Below are positions 8,192 to 9,175 of a stretch of DNA of 9,175 bases, piece by piece; within the stretch, counting starts at the first letter, position 1, and each line of letters opens with the position of its first letter. The notes beneath the pieces are model-generated. The model worked only from the letters and a program-made list of their open reading frames with translations. It ran no database searches and was not told the DNA's origin. A program made the translations under genes and the position numbers. Source of the stretch: an uncultured Ventosimonas sp. (GTDB lineage: Bacteria; Pseudomonadota; Gammaproteobacteria; Pseudomonadales; Pseudomonadaceae). Location: NCBI GenBank assembly GCA_945283395.1, contig CALYQH010000033.1:1-9175 (forward strand), given 5' to 3'.

Positions 8192-8451
8192 CTATTCACT
8201 TCTTTAGTAACTATTGTATATAATCCCATTTATAAGGCGGAAGGGCGGAAGTTTGATAGCGCCTAACACACACTAGGTAAGACTTTGCTATCACTACTAC
8301 GCAGGTTAGGCTATAATAATACTCTATCTGATGCTTTTATAGCAGCTATTTATGCTTGCTTACTTTGAAAAATAATCCTCTTGTCCAAGCCATCTCCCCA
8401 AATGGCTAATAACAGCCTTTACTACTTTTACTTTCTAATGCTTAGGGCTAG
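8192..8451. promoter_or_regulatory. Intergenic region and presumed 5' leader/promoter of the yejABEF-fabI operon
   Basis: No gene is supported here. Because yejA is the first gene after an upstream terminator, the operon promoter must lie in this gap or a little to its right. I cannot pick it securely. Minus-strand -10-like hexamers are TACAAT (8213-8218) and TATTAT (8313-8318 or 8316-8321), but none has a good TTGACA-like partner 16-18 bases upstream. The region contains a tandem GGCGGAAG repeat (8236-8251), interlocking inverted repeats (8254-8311) and two alternative small hairpins (8388-8417), all of which would be in the leader if transcription starts far upstream. No recognised riboswitch class was identified. 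Confidence 0.4.
8236..8251. repeat. Tandem GGCGGAAG octamer repeat upstream of yejA
   Basis: Two exact adjacent copies of GGCGGAAG (8236-8243 and 8244-8251) form a GC-rich island in otherwise AT-rich intergenic DNA, 45 bases before the yejA start. The position, next to the -10-like TACAAT at 8213-8218, would suit a regulator-binding site, but no known operator is recognised and chance or replication slippage would also explain it. Confidence 0.45.
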
Positions 8452-8637
8452 TTAAATAAAGTTTGCATCCCCTGTTAAATTAATAATTGTTGGGACAATA
8501 TACTTATGAGAGCCAAAAATCACCATGAAAAGATATATGGCAACGAAATCAATTATAATAGTGTCAATATAACCACTAAAATGCTTTATAAAGCAGCTAG
8601 TTAATAAGTTGGCCCAGTTAATAGCTTGATTAACCAT
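8452..8637 (-). other. Doubtful 61-codon hydrophobic ORF, possibly a gene remnant
   Basis: From ATG 8637 to the TAA at 8452 a 61-residue product would read MVNQAINWANLL... and end ...NLTGDANFI, with one clear hydrophobic span (about 27-45, IDTIIIDFVAIYLF). The same frame extends upstream to a TTG at 8661, but that lies within the terminator hairpin of the preceding genes. No usable Shine-Dalgarno sequence precedes either start: CAGG sits only one base from the ATG. I recognise no family. AT-rich sequence easily gives such short hydrophobic frames, so it may be spurious, or the decayed tail of a membrane protein. Confidence 0.2.
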
Positions 8638-8648
8638 ACCTGAAAACG

Positions 8649-8684
8649 AAAAAAGTATCAAACTAATTTTTTAGTTTGATACTT
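8649..8684 (-). terminator. Rho-independent terminator after creD and the 44-codon ORF
   Basis: Arms 8653-8666 and 8671-8684 form a perfect 14-bp stem (AAGTATCAAACTAA against its complement) with a TTTT loop. Read on the minus strand, the stem runs into six T residues, CG, then four more T. Only 4 of the 14 pairs are G-C, typical of an AT-rich genome. It begins 22 bases past the stop of the 44-codon ORF. The plus-strand reading has no T-run after the stem, so it is directional. It separates the creD transcript from the yej operon. Confidence 0.8.
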
Positions 8685-8705
8685 AATATTAATTAACGCC
8701 CTGTT

Positions 8706-8840
8706 TCAGCTATTCTTTTTAGAAGGAGCAGAGACAATCTGTTTAGCTTGTTGATTAGTTGCTAATAACCACTGGTTAATTTGCTTTTTTAAAGCTAACG
8801 CCAATTGTACATCTTCGCGCAGACCAACTACTCTATTCAT
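8706..8840 (-). CDS. Hypothetical 44-residue protein overlapping the end of creD
   Basis: An ATG at 8840 opens a 44-codon frame ending in TGA at 8706-8708. It has the best ribosome-binding site in the window (AAAGGAGA, with AGGAG 7 bases from the ATG), lying within the last codons of creD; the two frames overlap by 8 bases (ATGAATAG), which suggests translational coupling. An intrinsic terminator starts just downstream, so the frame fills the space between creD and the transcript end. The product (MNRVVGLREDVQ...APSKKNS) is soluble, Gln/Lys/Ala/Leu-rich and probably helical over residues 8-35, with a basic end (KK) and no signal peptide or membrane span. I do not recognise a family and assign no function. 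Expression is inferred from the site, overlap and terminator spacing. Confidence 0.6.
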   Translation of the reverse strand: MNRVVGLREDVQLALALKKQINQWLLATNQQAKQIVSAPSKKNS

Positions 8841-9175
8841 AGCGGCTCTCCTTTGTAGCTTTTTCTTTAGAAAGATTAACTGGGGTGAAAGTAGTTATTT
8901 GATACCAATTTAGTTTTCTAGTCGCTATCATAGCGATAGCCAATACCCCAAACACCAGTATACTACCCAACAGGAGACTGTAATCTTCACCATTTAGTAA
9001 GACGTAAAGCATGCCATAAAGCGCAAGCAGTGCGATCCCAAAAATAATACTTTGCTTTTTATTAGCTAGAATTCCCATCATATAAAAGCTAATTAAGCCA
9101 ATACAGCTAGCCGCAGAACAAAAGTATGCTAAGTTAAACCCTATATGCTCAGACAATGATAAAAGTAACAGAAAG
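8833..9175 (-). CDS. creD: Inner-membrane protein CreD, C-terminal part (5' end beyond the right edge)
   Basis: The frame is open to the right edge, and 113 C-terminal residues are visible. An internal TTG at 9156 should not be taken as the start, because the codons before it read FLLLLS and continue the family motif LSLSEHIGFNLAY. CreD is a polytopic inner-membrane protein whose gene is activated by the CreBC two-component system in enterobacteria, Aeromonas and Pseudomonas, and is linked there to envelope and beta-lactam responses; its biochemical role is not settled. The visible part shows several membrane segments (FCSAASCIGLISFYMMGIL, IIFGIALLALYGMLYVLL, LLLGSILVFGVLAIAMIAT) and the diagnostic GEDYSLLLGS and ATRKLNWY motifs. 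The protein ends with a short polar tail, KEKATKESRYE. It overlaps the next small frame by 8 bases. Whether creB and creC lie upstream cannot be seen. Confidence 0.9.
   Translation of the reverse strand, partial: FLLLLSLSEHIGFNLAYFCSAASCIGLISFYMMGILANKKQSIIFGIALLALYGMLYVLLNGEDYSLLLGSILVFGVLAIAMIATRKLNWYQITTFTPVNLSKEKATKESRYE
8848..8852 (-). promoter_or_regulatory. Strong Shine-Dalgarno site for the 44-codon ORF
   Basis: The minus strand reads AAAGGAGA here, with AGGAG 7 bases before the ATG at 8840. It lies inside the end of creD and is the main support for the small downstream frame being translated. Confidence 0.65.

Noticed and set aside
8188..8229. 13-residue upstream frame (MGLYTIVTKEVNR) whose TGA overlaps the yejA ATG
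   Set aside because: The stop/start overlap is suggestive of coupling, but there is no ribosome site before its ATG and the product has no attenuator-like run of codons. Chance is the simpler reading.
8305..8320. TATAAT-like sequence on the plus strand (8312-8317) as a plus-strand promoter
   Set aside because: It has no convincing -35 partner and there is no plus-strand gene downstream for it to serve.
8346..8393. 15-residue possible leader peptide (MAWTRGLFFKVSKHK) upstream of yejA
   Set aside because: The G-rich sequence before its ATG is too close to act as a normal ribosome site, and no terminator/antiterminator pair follows.
8370..8410. Resemblance of the minus-strand TTTGGGGAG segment to the yybP-ykoY (manganese) riboswitch core
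   Set aside because: Only a short G-rich string agrees. The rest of the conserved core and its partner loop are not visible, and yejA is not a manganese-regulated gene type.
8833..9156. A self-contained 107-residue membrane protein starting at TTG 9156
   Set aside because: The frame stays open upstream to the right edge and those codons continue the CreD motif, so this is the C-terminal part of a longer creD.

Overview
The window is an AT-rich stretch of a gammaproteobacterial chromosome in which every convincing gene lies on the minus strand, so genes are read from the right edge to the left. The order, in transcription direction, is: 3' end of creD, a 44-codon ORF overlapping it, an intrinsic terminator, about 460 bases without a confident gene, the oligopeptide ABC transporter genes yejA-yejB-yejE-yejF, fabI (enoyl-ACP reductase), and a DUF1302 outer-membrane protein gene that runs off the left edge.

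A complete yejABEF transporter followed directly by fabI matches what I remember of the Pseudomonas nppA-nppBCD-fabI locus. A DUF1302 protein also points to Pseudomonadaceae. The low G+C content is unlike free-living Pseudomonas and suggests an AT-rich, perhaps host-associated relative such as Entomomonas. The genus is inference.

yejA, yejB, yejE, yejF and fabI are packed with gaps of 0 to 5 bases, and ribosome-binding sites for downstream genes sit inside upstream reading frames. They are almost certainly one transcript. The transporter imports oligopeptides and, in characterised relatives, peptide-nucleotide antibiotics such as microcin C. FabI finishes each fatty-acid elongation cycle and has no obvious mechanistic link to the transporter. 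The DUF1302 gene starts 62 bases after the fabI stop and may be a tail of the operon or separately controlled; a G/C-capped hairpin lies between them.

To the right, creD and the 44-codon ORF end at a 14-bp perfect hairpin followed by T-rich sequence, a good intrinsic terminator separating them from the yej operon. The gap between terminator and yejA holds a doubtful hydrophobic ORF, several inverted repeats that could form alternative RNA structures, and a tandem 8-bp GC-rich repeat close to the yejA start. No RNA gene, insertion sequence, CRISPR array or clearly new multi-gene system was found. The least explained items are the 44-codon ORF and the yejA leader.
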